64,000 bases of DNA. Origin: Argentina anserina. Its lineage: Eukaryota; Streptophyta; Magnoliopsida; Rosales; Rosaceae. The notes beneath the pieces were generated by a model. It was not told where the DNA came from, made no database searches, and saw only the letters and a list, made by a program, of their open reading frames with translations. The position numbers and the translations under genes are program-made. The stretch is from positions 186,001-250,000 of the forward strand of contig NW_026089536.1 of assembly GCF_933775445.1 (NCBI RefSeq), in the 5' to 3' direction. Below are positions 26,879 through 41,490 of the stretch, piece by piece. How positions within the stretch are numbered: position 1 is the first letter of the stretch; every line of letters starts with the position of its first letter.

Positions 26879-29800
26879 GAGTATCTTTCTGTAAGGCTTC
26901 TGATGCGAGTTTCTATTGAATTTGAGAGTTTTGCAAGTGTGGGAGTGTGTTTCTTTCAAACTGAGTATCTTTACATCGTTTGCGTATGTTTACTATTCCA
27001 ATTGTGTATCTTTACATCGTCTGCGTATCTTTACTATTCCAATTGTGTATCTTTTCTTTTCTCCTTTGAGTATCTTTCTGTAAGGCTTTCTGATGCGAGT
27101 TTCTATTGAATTTGAGAGTTTTGCAAGTGTGGGAGTGTGTTTCTTTCAAACTGAGTATCTTTACATCGTTTGCGTATCTTTACTATTCCAATTCTGTATC
27201 TTTACATCGTTTGCGTATCTTTACTATTCCAATTGTGTATCTTTTATTTCTCGTTTGAGTATCTTTCTGTAAGGCTTCTGATGCGAGTTTCTATTGTATT
27301 TGAGAGTTTTGCAAGTGTGGGAGTGTGTTTGTTTCAAACTGAGTATCTTTACATCGTTTGCGTATTATGTATCTTTACATCGTTTGCGTATCTTTACTAT
27401 TCCAATTGTGTATCTTTTCTTTTCTCGTTTGAGTATCTTTCTGTAAGGCTTCTGATGCGAGTTTCTATTGAATTTGAGAGTTTTGCAAGTGTGGGACTGT
27501 GTTTCTTTCAAACTGAGTATCTTTACATCGTTTGCGTATCTTTACTATTCCAATTGTGTATCTTTACATCTCTCGTTTGAGTATCTTTCTGTAAGGCTTT
27601 CTGATGCGAGTTTCTATTGAATTTGAGAGTTTTGCAAGTGTGGGAGTGTGTTTCTTTCAAACTGAGTATCTTTACATAGTTTGCGTATCTTTACTATTCC
27701 AATTGTGTATCTTTACATCGTTTGCGTATCTTTACTATTCCAATTGTGTATCTTTTCATTTCTCGTTTGAGTATCTTTCTGTAAGGCTTCTGATGCGAGT
27801 TTCTATTGTATTTGAGAGTTTTGCAAGTGTGGGAGTGTGTTTCTTTCAAACTGAGTATCTTTACATAGTTTGCGTATCTTTACTATTCCAATTGTGTATC
27901 TTTACATCGTTTGCGTATCTTTACTATTCCAATTGTGTATCTTTTATTTCTCGTTTGAGTATCTTTCTGTAAGGCTTCTGATGCGAGTTTCTATTGTATT
28001 TGAGAGTTTTGCAAGTGTGGGAGTGTGTTTCTTTCAAACTGAGTATCTTTACATCGTTTGCGTATTATGTATCTTTACATCGTTTGCGTATCTTTACTAT
28101 TCCAATTGTGTATCTTTTCTTTTCTCGTTTGAGTATCTTTCTGTAAGGCTTCTGATGCGAGTTTCTATTGAATTTGAGAGTTTTGCAAGTGTGGGAGTGT
28201 GTTTCTTTCAAACTGAGTATCTTTACATCGTTTGCGTATCTTTACTATTCCAATTCTGTATCTTTTCATTTCTCGTTTGAGTATCATTCTCTAAGGCTTT
28301 CTGATGCGAGTTTCTATCGTATTTGAGAGTTTTGCAAGTGTGGGAGTGTGTTTCTTTCAAACTGAGTATCTTTACATCGTTTGCGTATGTTTACTATTCC
28401 AATTGCGTATCTTTACATCGTTTGCGTATCTTTACTATTCCAATTCTGTATCTTTACATCGTTTGCGTATCTTTACTATTCCAATTGTGTATCTTTTATT
28501 TCTCGTTTGAGTATCTTTCTGTAAGGCTTCTGATGCGAGTTTCTATTGTATTTGAGAGTTTTGCAAGTGTGGGAGTGTGTTTCTTTCAAACTGAGTATCT
28601 TTACATCGTTTGCGTATTATGTATCTTTACATCGTTTGCGTATCTTTACTATTCCAATTGTGTATCTTTTCTTTTCTCGTTTGAGTATCTTTCTGTAAGG
28701 CTTCTGATGCGAGTTTCTATTGAATTTGAGAGTTTTGCAAGTGTGGGAGTGTGTTTCTTTCAAACTGAGTATCTTTACATCGTTTGCGTATCTTTACTAT
28801 TCCAATTGGGTATCTTTACATCTCTCGTTTGAGTATCTTTCTGTAAGGCTTTCTGATGCGAGTTTCTATTGAATTTGAGAGTTTTGCAAGTGTGGGAGTG
28901 TGTTTCTTTCAAACTGAGTATCTTTACATAGTTTGCGTATCTTTACTATTCCAATTGTGTATCTTTACATCGTTTGCGTATCTTTACTATTCCAATTGTG
29001 TATCTTTTCATTTCTCGTTTGAGTATCTTTCTGTTAGGCTTTCTGATGCGGGTTTCTATTGAATTTGAGAGTTTTGCAAGTGTGGGAGTGTGTTTCTTTC
29101 AAACTGAGTATCTTTACATCGTTTGCGTATCTTTACTATTCCAATTCTGTATCTTTACATCGTTTGCGTATCTTTACTATTCCAATTGTGTATCTTTTAT
29201 TTCTCGTTTGAGTATCTTTCTGTAAGGCTTCTGATGCGAGTTTCTATTGTATTTGAGAGTTTTGCAAGTGTGGGAGTGTGTTTCTTTCAAACTGAGTAAC
29301 TTTACATCGTTTGCGTATCTTTACTATTCCAATTGTGTATCTTTACATCGTTTGCGTATCTTTACTATTCCAATTTTGCATCTTTTCATTTCTCGTTTGA
29401 GTATCTTTCTATAAGGCTTCTGATGCGAGTTTCTATTGTATTGGAGAGTTTTGCAAGTGTGGGAGTGTGTTTCTTTCAAACTGAGTATCTTTACATCGTT
29501 TATGTATCTTTACTATTCCAATTGTGTATCTTTTCATTTCTCGTTTGAGTATCTTTCTGTAAGGCTTTCTGATGCGAGTTTCTATTGAATTTGAGAGTTT
29601 TGCAAGTATGGGAGTGTGTTTCTTTCAAACTGAGTATCTTTACATAGTTTGCGTATCTTTACTATTCCAATTGTGTATCTTTACATCGTTTGCGTATCTT
29701 TACTATTCCAATTGGGTATCTTTTCATTTCTCGTTTGAGTATCTTTCTGTAAGGCTTTCTGATGCGAGTTTTTATTGAATTTGAGAGTTTTGCAAGTGTG

Positions 29801-31208
29801 GGAGTGTGTTTCTTTCAAACTGAGTATCTTTACATCGTTTGCGTATCTTTACTATTCCAATTCTGTATCTTTACATCGTTTGCGTATCTTTACTATTCCA
29901 ATTGTGTATCTTTTATTTCTCGTTTGAGTATCTTTCTGTAAGGCTTCTGATGCGAGTTTCTATTGTATTTGAGAGTTTTGCAAGTGTGGGAGTGTGTTTC
30001 TTTCAAACTGAGTATCTTTACATAGTTTGCGTATCTTTACTATTCCAATTGTGTATCTTTACATCGTTTGCGTATCTTTACTATTCCAATTGTGTATCTT
30101 TACATCGTTTGCGTATCTTTACTATTCCAATTGTGTAACTTTTCTTTTCTCGTTTGAGTATCATTCTGTAAGGCTTCTGATGCGAGTTTCTATTGCATTT
30201 GAGAGTTTTGCAAGTGTGGGAGTGTGTTTCTTTCAAACTGAGTATCTTTACATAGTTTGCGTATCTTTACTATTCCAATTGTGTATCTTTACATCGTTTG
30301 CGTATCTTTACTATTCCAATTGTGTATCTTTACATCGTTTGCGTATCTTTACTATTCCAATTGTGTATCTTTTCTTTTGTCGTTTGAGTATCTTTCTGTA
30401 AGGCTTTCTGATGCGAGTTTCTATTGAATTTGAGAGTTTTGCAAGTGTGGGAGTGTGTTTCTTTCAAACTGAGTATCTTTACATCGTTTGCGTATCTTTA
30501 CTATTCCAATTGTGTATCTTTTCTTTTCTCGTTTGATTATCTTTCTGTAAGGCTTCTGATGCGAGTTTCTATTGTATTTGAGAGTTTTGCAAGTGTGGGA
30601 GTGTGTTTCTTTCAAACTGAGTATCTTTACATCGTTTGCGTATGTTTACTATTCCAATTGTGTATCTTTACATCGTCTGCGTATCTTTACTATTCCAATT
30701 GTGTATCTTTTCTTTTCTCCTTTGAGTATCTTTCTGTAAGGCTTTCTGATGCGAGTTTCTATTGAATTTGAGAGTTTTGCAAGTGTGGGAGTGTGTTTCT
30801 TTCAAACTGAGTATCTTTACATCGTTTGCGTATCTTTACTATTCCAATTCTGTATCTTTACATCGTTTGCGTATCTTTACTATTCCAATTGTGTATCTTT
30901 TATTTCTCGTTTGAGTATCTTTCTGTAAGGCTTCTGATGCGAGTTTCTATTGTATTTGAGAGTTTTGCAAGTGTGGGAGTGTGTTTCTTTCAAACTGAGT
31001 ATCTTTACATCGTTTGCGTATTATGTATCTTTACATCGTTTGCGTATCTTTAGTATTCCAATTGTGTATCTTTTCTTTTCTCGTTTGAGTATCTTTCTGT
31101 AAGGCTTCTGATGCGAGTTTCTATTGAATTTGAGAGTTTTGCAAGTGTGGGAGTGTGTTTCTTTCAAACTGAGTATCTTTACATCGTTTGCGTATCTTTA
31201 CTATTCCA

Positions 31209-32800
31209 ATTGTGTATCTTTACATCGTTTGCGTATCTTTACTATTCCAATTGTGCATCTTTTCATTTCTCGTTTGAGTATCTTTCTGTAAGGCTTTTGA
31301 TGCGAGTTTCTATTGTATTTGAGAGTTTTGCAAGTGTGGGAGTGTGTTTCTTTCAAACTGAGTATCTTTACATCGTTTGTGTATCTTTACTATTCCAATT
31401 GTGTATCTTTACATCGTTTGCGTATCTTTACTATTCCAATTGTGCATCTTTTCATTTCTCGTTTGAGTATCTTTCTGTAAGGCTTCTGATGCAAGTTTCT
31501 ATTGTATTTGAGAGTTTTGCAAGTGTGGGAGTGTGTTTCTTTCAAACTGAGTATCTTTACATCGTTTGTGTATCTTTACTATTCCAATTGTGTATCTTTT
31601 CATTTCTCGTTTGAGTATCTTTCTGTAAGGCTTTCTGATGCGAGTTTCTATTGAATTTGAGAGTTTTGCAAGTGTGGGAGTGTGTTTCTTTCAAACTGAG
31701 TATCTTTACATCGTTTGCGTATCTTTACTATTCCAATTGTGTATCTTTACATCGTTTGCGTATCTTTACTATTCCAATTGTCTATCTTTTCTTTTCTCGT
31801 TTGAGTATCTTTCTGTAAGGCTTCTGATGCGAGTTTCTATTGTATTTGAGAGTTTTGCAAGTGTGGGAGTGTGTTTCTTTCAAACTGAGTATCTTTACAT
31901 CGTTTGCGTATGTTTACTATTCCAATTGTGTATCTTTACATCGTTTGCGTATCTTTACTATTCCAATTGTGTATCTTTTCTTTTCTCGTTTGAGTATCTT
32001 TCTGTAAGGCTTCTGATGTGAGTTTCTATTGTATTTGAGAGTTTTGCAAGTGTGGGAGTGTGTTTCTTTCAAACTGAGTATCTTTACATCGTTTGCGTAT
32101 GTTTACTATTCCAATTGTGTATCTTTACATCGTTTGCGTATCTTTACTATTCCAATTGTGTATCTTTTCTTTTCTCGTTTGAGTATCTTTCTGTAAGGCT
32201 TCTGATGCGAGTTTCTATTGTATTTGAGAGTTTTGCAAGTGTGGGAGTGTGTTTCTTTCAAACTGAGTAACTTTACATCGTTTGCGTATCTTTACTATTC
32301 CAATTGTGTATCTTTACATCGTTTGCGTATCTTTACTATTCCAATTGTGCATCTTTTCATTTCTCGTTTGAGTATCTTTCTATAAGGCTTCTGATGCGAG
32401 TTTCTATTGTATTGGAGAGTTTTGCAAGTGTGGGAGTGTGTTTCTTTCAAACTGAGTATCTTTACATCGTTTGTGTATCTTTACTATTCCAATTGTGTAT
32501 CTTTTCATTTCTCGTTTGAGTATCTTTCTGTAAGGCTTTCTGATGCGAGTTTCTATTGAATTTGAGAGTTTTGCAAGTATGGGAGTGTGTTTCTTTCAAA
32601 CTGAGTATCTTTACATAGTTTGCGTATCTTTACTATTCCAATTGTGTATCTTTACATCGTTTGCGTATCTTTACTATTCCAATTGGGTATCTTTTCATTT
32701 CTCGTTTGAGTATCTTTCTGTAAGGCTTTCTGATGCGAGTTTCTATTGAATTTGAGAGTTTTGCAAGTGTGGGAGTGTGTTTCTTTCAAACTGAGTATCT
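31209..32800 (+). repeat. Six-copy higher-order block, copy 3
   Basis: Markers are in the same order as in copy 2, with the GGCTTTTGATG marker at 31292. This copy leads directly into the 2859-bp tandem duplication. Confidence 0.85.
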
Positions 32801-35800
32801 TTACATCGTTTGCGTATCTTTACTATTCCAATTCTGTATCTTTACATCGTTTGCGTATCTTTACTATTCCAATTGTGTATCTTTTATTTCTCGTTTGAGT
32901 ATCTTTCTGTAAGGCTTCTGATGCGAGTTTCTATTGTATTTGAGAGTTTTGCAAGTGTGGGAGTGTGTTTGTTTCAAACTGAGTATCTTTACATCGTTTG
33001 CGTATTATGTATCTTTACATCGTTTGCGTATCTTTACTATTCCAATTGTGTATCTTTTCTTTTCTCGTTTGAGTATCTTTCTGTAAGGCTTCTGATGCGA
33101 GTTTCTATTGAATTTGAGAGTTTTGCAAGTGTGGGACTGTGTTTCTTTCAAACTGAGTATCTTTACATCGTTTGCGTATCTTTACTATTCCAATTGTGTA
33201 TCTTTACATCTCTCGTTTGAGTATCTTTCTGTAAGGCTTTCTGATGCGAGTTTCTATTGAATTTGAGAGTTTTGCAAATGTGGGAGTGTGTTTCTTTCAA
33301 ACTGAGTATCTTTACATAGTTTGCGTATCTTTACTATTCCAATTGTGTATCTTTACATCGTTTGCGTATCTTTACTATTCCAATTGTGTATCTTTTCATT
33401 TCTCGTTTGAGTATCTTTCTGTAAGGCTTCTGATGCGAGTTTCTATTGTATTTGAGAGTTTTGCAAGTGTGGGAGTGTGTTTCTTTCAAACTGAGTATCT
33501 TTACATAGTTTGCGTATCTTTACTATTCCAATTGTGTATCTTTACATCGTTTGCGTATCTTTACTATTCCAATTGTGTATCTTTTATTTCTCGTTTGAGT
33601 ATCTTTCTGTAAGGCTTCTGATGCGAGTTTCTATTGTATTTGAGAGTTTTGCAAGTGTGGGAGTGTGTTTCTTTCAAACTGAGTATCTTTACATCGTTTG
33701 CGTATTATGTATCTTTACATCGTTTGCGTATCTTTACTATTCCAATTGTGTATCTTTTCTTTTCTCGTTTGAGTATCTTTCTGTAAGGCTTCTGATGCGA
33801 GTTTCTATTGAATTTGAGAGTTTTGCAAGTGTGGGAGTGTGTTTCTTTCAAACTGAGTATCTTTACATCGTTTGCATATCTTTACTATTCCAATTGTGTA
33901 TCTTTTCATTTCTCGTTTGAGTATCATTCTCTAAGGCTTTCTGATGCGAGTTTCTATCGTATTTGAGAGTTTTGCAAGTGTGGGAGTGTGTTTCTTTCAA
34001 ACTGAGTATCTTTACATCGTTTGCGTATGTTTACTATTCCAATTGCGTATCTTTACATCGTTTGCGTATCTTTACTATTCCAATTCTGTATCTTTACATC
34101 GTTTGCGTATCTTTACTATTCCAATTGTGTATCTTTTATTTCTCGTTTGAGTATCTTTCTGTAAGGCTTCTGATGCGAGTTTCTATTGTATTTGAGAGTT
34201 TTGCAAGTGTGGGAGTGTGTTTCTTTCAAACTGAGTATCTTTACATCGTTTGCGTATTATGTATCTTTACATCGTTTGCGTATCTTTACTATTCCAATTG
34301 TGTATCTTTTCTTTTCTCGTTTGAGTATCTTTCTGTAAGGCTTCTGATGCGAGTTTCTATTGAATTTGAGAGTTTTGCAAGTGTGGGAGTGTGTTTCTTT
34401 CAAACTGAGTATCTTTACATCGTTTGCGTATCTTTACTATTCCAATTGTGTATCTTTACATCTCTCGTTTGAGTATCTTTCTGTAAGGCTTTCTGATGCG
34501 AGTTTCTATTGAATTTGAGAGTTTTGCAAGTGTGGGAGTGTGTTTCTTTCAAACTGAGTATCTTTACATAGTTTGCGTATCTTTACTATTCCAATTGTGT
34601 ATCTTTACATCGTTTGCGTATCTTTACTATTCCAATTGTGTATCTTTTCATTTCTCGTTTGAGTATCTTTCTGTTAGGCTTTCTGATGCGGGTTTCTATT
34701 GAATTTGAGAGTTTTGCAAGTGTGGGAGTGTGTTTCTTTCAAACTGAGTATCTTTACATCGTTTGCGTATCTTTACTATTCCAATTCTGTATCTTTACAT
34801 CGTTTGCGTATCTTTACTATTCCAATTGTGTATCTTTTATTTCTCGTTTGAGTATCTTTCTGTAAGGCTTCTGATGCGAGTTTCTATTGAATTTGAGAGT
34901 TTTGCAAGTGTGGGAGTGTGTTTCTTTCAAACTGAGTATCTTTACATAGTTTGCGTATCTTTACTATTCCAATTGTGTATCTTTACATCGTTTGCGTATC
35001 TTTACTATTCCAATTGTGTATCTTTTCATTTCTCGTTTGAGTATCTTTCTGTTAGGCTTTCTGATGCGGGTTTCTATTGAATTTGAGAGTTTTGCAAGTG
35101 TGGGAGTGTGTTTCTTTCAAACTGAGTAACTTTACATCGTTTGCGTATCTTTACTATTCCAATTGTGTATCTTTACATCGTTTGCGTATCTTTACTATTC
35201 CAATTGTGCATCTTTTCATTTCTCGTTTGAGTATCTTTCTATAAGGCTTCTGATGCGAGTTTCTATTGTATTGGAGAGTTTTGCAAGTGTGGGAGTGTGT
35301 TTCTTTCAAACTGAGTATCTTTACATCGTTTGTGTATCTTTACTATTCCAATTGTGTATCTTTTCATTTCTCGTTTGAGTATCTTTCTGTAAGGCTTTCT
35401 GATGCGAGTTTCTATTGAATTTGAGAGTTTTGCAAGTATGGGAGTGTGTTTCTTTCAAACTGAGTATCTTTACATAGTTTGCGTATCTTTACTATTCCAA
35501 TTGTGTATCTTTACATCGTTTGCGTATCTTTACTATTCCAATTGGGTATCTTTTCATTTCTCGTTTGAGTATCTTTCTGTAAGGCTTTCTGATGCGAGTT
35601 TCTATTGAATTTGAGAGTTTTGCAAGTGTGGGAGTGTGTTTCTTTCAAACTGAGTATCTTTACATCGTTTGCGTATCTTTACTATTCCAATTCTGTATCT
35701 TTACATCGTTTGCGTATCTTTACTATTCCAATTGTGTATCTTTTATTTCTCGTTTGAGTATCTTTCTGTAAGGCTTCTGATGCGAGTTTCTATTGTATTT

Positions 35801-37950
35801 GAGAGTTTTGCAAGTGTGGGAGTGTGTTTGTTTCAAACTGAGTATCTTTACATCGTTTGCGTATTATGTATCTTTACATCGTTTGCGTATCTTTACTATT
35901 CCAATTGTGTATCTTTTCTTTTCTCGTTTGAGTATCTTTCTGTAAGGCTTCTGATGCGAGTTTCTATTGAATTTGAGAGTTTTGCAAGTGTGGGACTGTG
36001 TTTCTTTCAAACTGAGTATCTTTACATCGTTTGCGTATCTTTACTATTCCAATTGTGTATCTTTACATCTCTCGTTTGAGTATCTTTCTGTAAGGCTTTC
36101 TGATGCGAGTTTCTATTGAATTTGAGAGTTTTGCAAGTGTGGGAGTGTGTTTCTTTCAAACTGAGTATCTTTACATAGTTTGCGTATCTTTACTATTCCA
36201 ATTGTGTATCTTTACATCGTTTGCGTATCTTTACTATTCCAATTGTGTATCTTTTCATTTCTCGTTTGAGTATCTTTCTGTAAGGCTTCTGATGCGAGTT
36301 TCTATTGTATTTGAGAGTTTTGCAAGTGTGGGAGTGTGTTTCTTTCAAACTGAGTATCTTTACATAGTTTGCGTATCTTTACTATTCCAATTGTGTATCT
36401 TTACATCGTTTGCGTATCTTTACTATTCCAATTGTGTATCTTTTATTTCTCGTTTGAGTATCTTTCTGTAAGGCTTCTGATGCGAGTTTCTATTGTATTT
36501 GAGAGTTTTGCAAGTGTGGGAGTGTGTTTCTTTCAAACTGAGTATCTTTACATCGTTTGCGTATTATGTATCTTTACATCGTTTGCGTATCTTTACTATT
36601 CCAATTGTGTATCTTTTCTTTTCTCGTTTGAGTATCTTTCTGTAAGGCTTCTGATGCGAGTTTCTATTGAATTTGAGAGTTTTGCAAGTGTGGGAGTGTG
36701 TTTCTTTCAAACTGAGTATCTTTACATCGTTTGCATATCTTTACTATTCCAATTGTGTATCTTTTCATTTCTCGTTTGAGTATCATTCTCTAAGGCTTTC
36801 TGATGCGAGTTTCTATCGTATTTGAGAGTTTTGCAAGTGTGGGAGTGTGTTTCTTTCAAACTGAGTATCTTTACATCGTTTGCGTATGTTTACTATTCCA
36901 ATTGCGTATCTTTACATCGTTTGCGTATCTTTACTATTCCAATTCTGTATCTTTACATCGTTTGCGTATCTTTACTATTCCAATTGTGTATCTTTTATTT
37001 CTCGTTTGAGTATCTTTCTGTAAGGCTTCTGATGCGAGTTTCTATTGTATTTGAGAGTTTTGCAAGTGTGGGAGTGTGTTTCTTTCAAACTGAGTATCTT
37101 TACATCGTTTGCGTATTATGTATCTTTACATCGTTTGCGTATCTTTACTATTCCAATTGTGTATCTTTTCTTTTCTCGTTTGAGTATCTTTCTGTAAGGC
37201 TTCTGATGCGAGTTTCTATTGAATTTGAGAGTTTTGCAAGTGTGGGAGTGTGTTTCTTTCAAACTGAGTATCTTTACATCGTTTGCGTATCTTTACTATT
37301 CCAATTGTGTATCTTTACATCTCTCGTTTGAGTATCTTTCTGTAAGGCTTTCTGATGCGAGTTTCTATTGAATTTGAGAGTTTTGCAAGTGTGGGAGTGT
37401 GTTTCTTTCAAACTGAGTATCTTTACATAGTTTGCGTATCTTTACTATTCCAATTGTGTATCTTTACATCGTTTGCGTATCTTTACTATTCCAATTGTGT
37501 ATCTTTTCATTTCTCGTTTGAGTATCTTTCTGTTAGGCTTTCTGATGCGGGTTTCTATTGAATTTGAGAGTTTTGCAAGTGTGGGAGTGTGTTTCTTTCA
37601 AACTGAGTATCTTTACATCGTTTGCGTATCTTTACTATTCCAATTCTGTATCTTTACATCGTTTGCGTATCTTTACTATTCCAATTGTGTATCTTTTATT
37701 TCTCGTTTGAGTATCTTTCTGTAAGGCTTCTGATGCGAGTTTCTATTGAATTTGAGAGTTTTGCAAGTGTGGGAGTGTGTTTCTTTCAAACTGAGTATCT
37801 TTACATAGTTTGCGTATCTTTACTATTCCAATTGTGTATCTTTACATCGTTTGCGTATCTTTACTATTCCAATTGTGTATCTTTTCATTTCTCGTTTGAG
37901 TATCTTTCTGTTAGGCTTTCTGATGCGGGTTTCTATTGAATTTGAGAGTT
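32270..37950 (+). repeat. Tandem 2,859-bp higher-order duplication
   Basis: The monomer series starting near 32270 is repeated from about 35130 at a constant offset of 2859 bp. It includes the TATTGGAGAG head, the AAGTATGGGAG head, the 15-bp-deletion monomers and the CATTCTCTAAGG head. At the right end a further 378-bp (two-monomer) duplication carries the GATGCGGGTTTC variant at about 37473 and 37851. An earlier relative of the same series lies at about 26350-29300. Confidence 0.85.
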
Positions 37951-39896
37951 TTGCAAGTGTGGGAGTGTGTTTCTTTCAAACTGAGTATCTTTACATCGTT
38001 TGCGTATCTTTACTATTCCAATTCTGTATCTTTACATCGTTTGCGTATCTTTACTATTCCAATTGTGTATCTTTTATTTCTCGTTTGAGTATCTTTCTGT
38101 AAGGCTTCTGATGCGAGTTTCTATTGTATTTGAGAGTTTTGCAAGTGTGGGAGTGTGTTTCTTTCAAACTGAGTAACTTTACATCGTTTGCGTATCTTTA
38201 CTATTCCAATTGTGTATCTTTACATCGTTTGCGTATCTTTACTATTCCAATTGTGCATCTTTTCATTTCTCGTTTGAGTATCTTTCTATAAGGCTTCTGA
38301 TGCGAGTTTCTATTGTATTGGAGAGTTTTGCAAGTGTGGGAGTGTGTTTCTTTCAAACTGAGTATCTTTACATCGTTTGTGTATCTTTACTATTCCAATT
38401 GTGTATCTTTTCATTTCTCGTTTGAGTATCTTTCTGTAAGGCTTTCTGATGCGAGTTTCTATTGAATTTGAGAGTTTTGCAAGTATGGGAGTGTGTTTCT
38501 TTCAAACTGAGTATCTTTACATAGTTTGCGTATCTTTACTATTCCAATTGTGTATCTTTACATCGTTTGCGTATCTTTACTATTCCAATTGGGTATCTTT
38601 TCATTTCTCGTTTGAGTATCTTTCTGTAAGGCTTTCTGATGCGAGTTTCTATTGAATTTGAGAGTTTTGCAAGTGTGGGAGTGTGTTTCTTTCAAACTGA
38701 GTATCTTTACATCGTTTGCGTATCTTTACTATTCCAATTCTGTATCTTTACATCGTTTGCGTATCTTTACTATTCCAATTGTGTATCTTTTATTTCTCGT
38801 TTGAGTATCTTTCTGTAAGGCTTCTGATGCGAGTTTCTATTGTATTTGAGAGTTTTGCAAGTGTGGGAGTGTGTTTCTTTCAAACTGAGTATCTTTACAT
38901 AGTTTGCGTATCTTTACTATTCCAATTGTGTATCTTTACATCGTTTGCGTATCTTTACTATTCCAATTGTGTATCTTTACATCGTTTGCGTATCTTTACT
39001 ATTCCAATTGTGTATCTTTTCTTTTCTCGTTTGAGTATCATTCTGTAAGGCTTCTGATGCGAGTTTCTATTGCATTTGAGAGTTTTGCAAGTGTGGGAGT
39101 GTGTTTCTTTCAAACTGAGTATCTTTACATAGTTTGCGTATCTTTACTATTCCAATTGTGTATCTTTACATCGTTTGCGTATCTTTACTATTCCAATTGT
39201 GTATCTTTACATCGTTTGCGTATCTTTACTATTCCAATTGTGTATCTTTTCTTTTGTCGTTTGAGTATCTTTCTGTAAGGCTTTCTGATGCGAGTTTCTA
39301 TTGAATTTGAGAGTTTTGCAAGTGTGGGAGTGTGTTTCTTTCAAACTGAGTATCTTTACATCGTTTGCGTATCTTTACTATTCCAATTGTGTATCTTTTC
39401 TTTTCTCGTTTGATTATCTTTCTGTAAGACTTCTGATGCGAGTTTCTATTGTATTTGAGAGTTTTGCAAGTGTGGGAGTGTGTTTCTTTCAAACTGAGTA
39501 TCTTTACATCGTTTGCGTATGTTTACTATTCCAATTGTGTATCTTTACATCGTCTGCGTATCTTTACTATTCCAATTGTGTATCTTTTCTTTTCTCCTTT
39601 GAGTATCTTTCTGTAAGGCTTCTGATGCGAGTTTCTATTGTATTTGAGAGTTTTGCAAGTGTGGGAGTGTGTTTCTTTCAAACTGAGTATCTTTACATCG
39701 TTTGCGTATTATGTATCTTTACATCGTTTGCGTATCTTTACTATTCCAATTGTGTATCTTTTCTTTTCTCGTTTGAGTATCTTTCTGTAAGGCTTCTGAT
39801 GCGAGTTTCTATTGAATTTGAGAGTTTTGCAAGTGTGGGAGTGTGTTTCTTTCAAACTGAGTATCTTTACATCGTTTGCGTATCTTTACTATTCCA

Positions 39897-41490
39897 ATTG
39901 TGTATCTTTACATCGTTTGCGTATCTTTACTATTCCAATTGTGCATCTTTTCATTTCTCGTTTGAGTATCTTTCTGTAAGGCTTTTGATGCGAGTTTCTA
40001 TTGTATTTGAGAGTTTTGCAAGTGTGGGAGTGTGTTTCTTTCAAACTGAGTATCTTTACATCGTTTGTGTATCTTTACTATTCCAATTGTGTATCTTTAC
40101 ATCGTTTGCGTATCTTTACTATTCCAATTGTGCATCTTTTCATTTCTCGTTTGAGTATCTTTCTGTAAGGCTTCTGATGCAAGTTTCTGTTGTATTTGAG
40201 AGTTTTGCAAGTGTGGGAGTGTGTTTCTTTCAAACTGAGTATCTTTACATCGTTTGTGTATCTTTACTATTCCAATTGTGTATCTTTTCATTTCTCGTTT
40301 GAGTATCTTTCTGTAAGGCTTTCTGATGCGAGTTTCTATTGAATTTGAGAGTTTTGCAAGTGTGGGAGTGTGTTTCTTTCAAACTGAGTATCTTTACATC
40401 GTTTGCGTATCTTTACTATTCCAATTGTGTATCTTTACATCGTTTGCGTATCTTTACTATTCCAATTGTCTATCTTTTCTTTTCTCGTTTGAGTATCTTT
40501 CTGTAAGGCTTCTGATGCGAGTTTCTATTGTATTTGAGAGTTTTGCAAGTGTGGGAGTGTGTTTCTTTCAAACTGAGTATCTTTACATCGTTTGCGTATG
40601 TTTACTATTCCAATTGTGTATCTTTACATCGTTTGCGTATCTTTACTATTCCAATTGTGTATCTTTTCTTTTCTCGTTTGAGTATCTTTCTGTAAGGCTT
40701 CTGATGTGAGTTTCTATTGTATTTGAGAGTTTTGCAAGTGTGGGAGTGTGTTTCTTTCAAACTGAGTATCTTTACATCGTTTGCGTATGTTTACTATTCC
40801 AATTGTGTATCTTTACATCGTTTGCGTATCTTTACTATTCCAATTGTGTATCTTTTCTTTTCTCGTTTGAGTATCTTTCTGTAAGGCTTCTGATGCGAGT
40901 TTCTATTGTATTTGAGAGTTTTGCAAGTGTGGGAGTGTGTTTCTTTCAAACTGAGTAACTTTACATCGTTTGCGTATCTTTACTATTCCAATTGTGTATC
41001 TTTACATCGTTTGCGTATCTTTACTATTCCAATTGTGCATCTTTTCATTTCTCGTTTGAGTATCTTTCTATAAGGCTTCTGATGCGAGTTTCTATTGTAT
41101 TGGAGAGTTTTGCAAGTGTGGGAGTGTGTTTCTTTCAAACTGAGTATCTTTACATCGTTTGTGTATCTTTACTATTCCAATTGTGTATCTTTTCATTTCT
41201 CGTTTGAGTATCTTTCTGTAAGGCTTTCTGATGCGAGTTTCTATTGAATTTGAGAGTTTTGCAAGTATGGGAGTGTGTTTCTTTCAAACTGAGTATCTTT
41301 ACATAGTTTGCGTATCTTTACTATTCCAATTGTGTATCTTTACATCGTTTGCGTATCTTTACTATTCCAATTGGGTATCTTTTCATTTCTCGTTTGAGTA
41401 TCTTTCTGTAAGGCTTTATGATGCGAGTTTCTATTGAATTTGAGAGTTTTGCAAGTGTGGGAGTGTGTTTCTTTCAAACTGAGTATCTTT
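39897..41490 (+). repeat. Six-copy higher-order block, copy 4
   Basis: Markers are in the same order, with GGCTTTTGATG at 39980. Private changes include GTTTCTGTTG near 40185 and GGCTTTATGATG near 41412. Confidence 0.85.

Noticed and set aside
39301..40302. A 333-codon open frame within the satellite, and similar 270-codon frames at 17525-18337 and 22772-23584
   Set aside because: They are repeats of the monomer translated in frame because several adjacent units happen to be multiples of three. The frame is lost whenever a monomer of another length follows, and there is no unique start, signal or domain.
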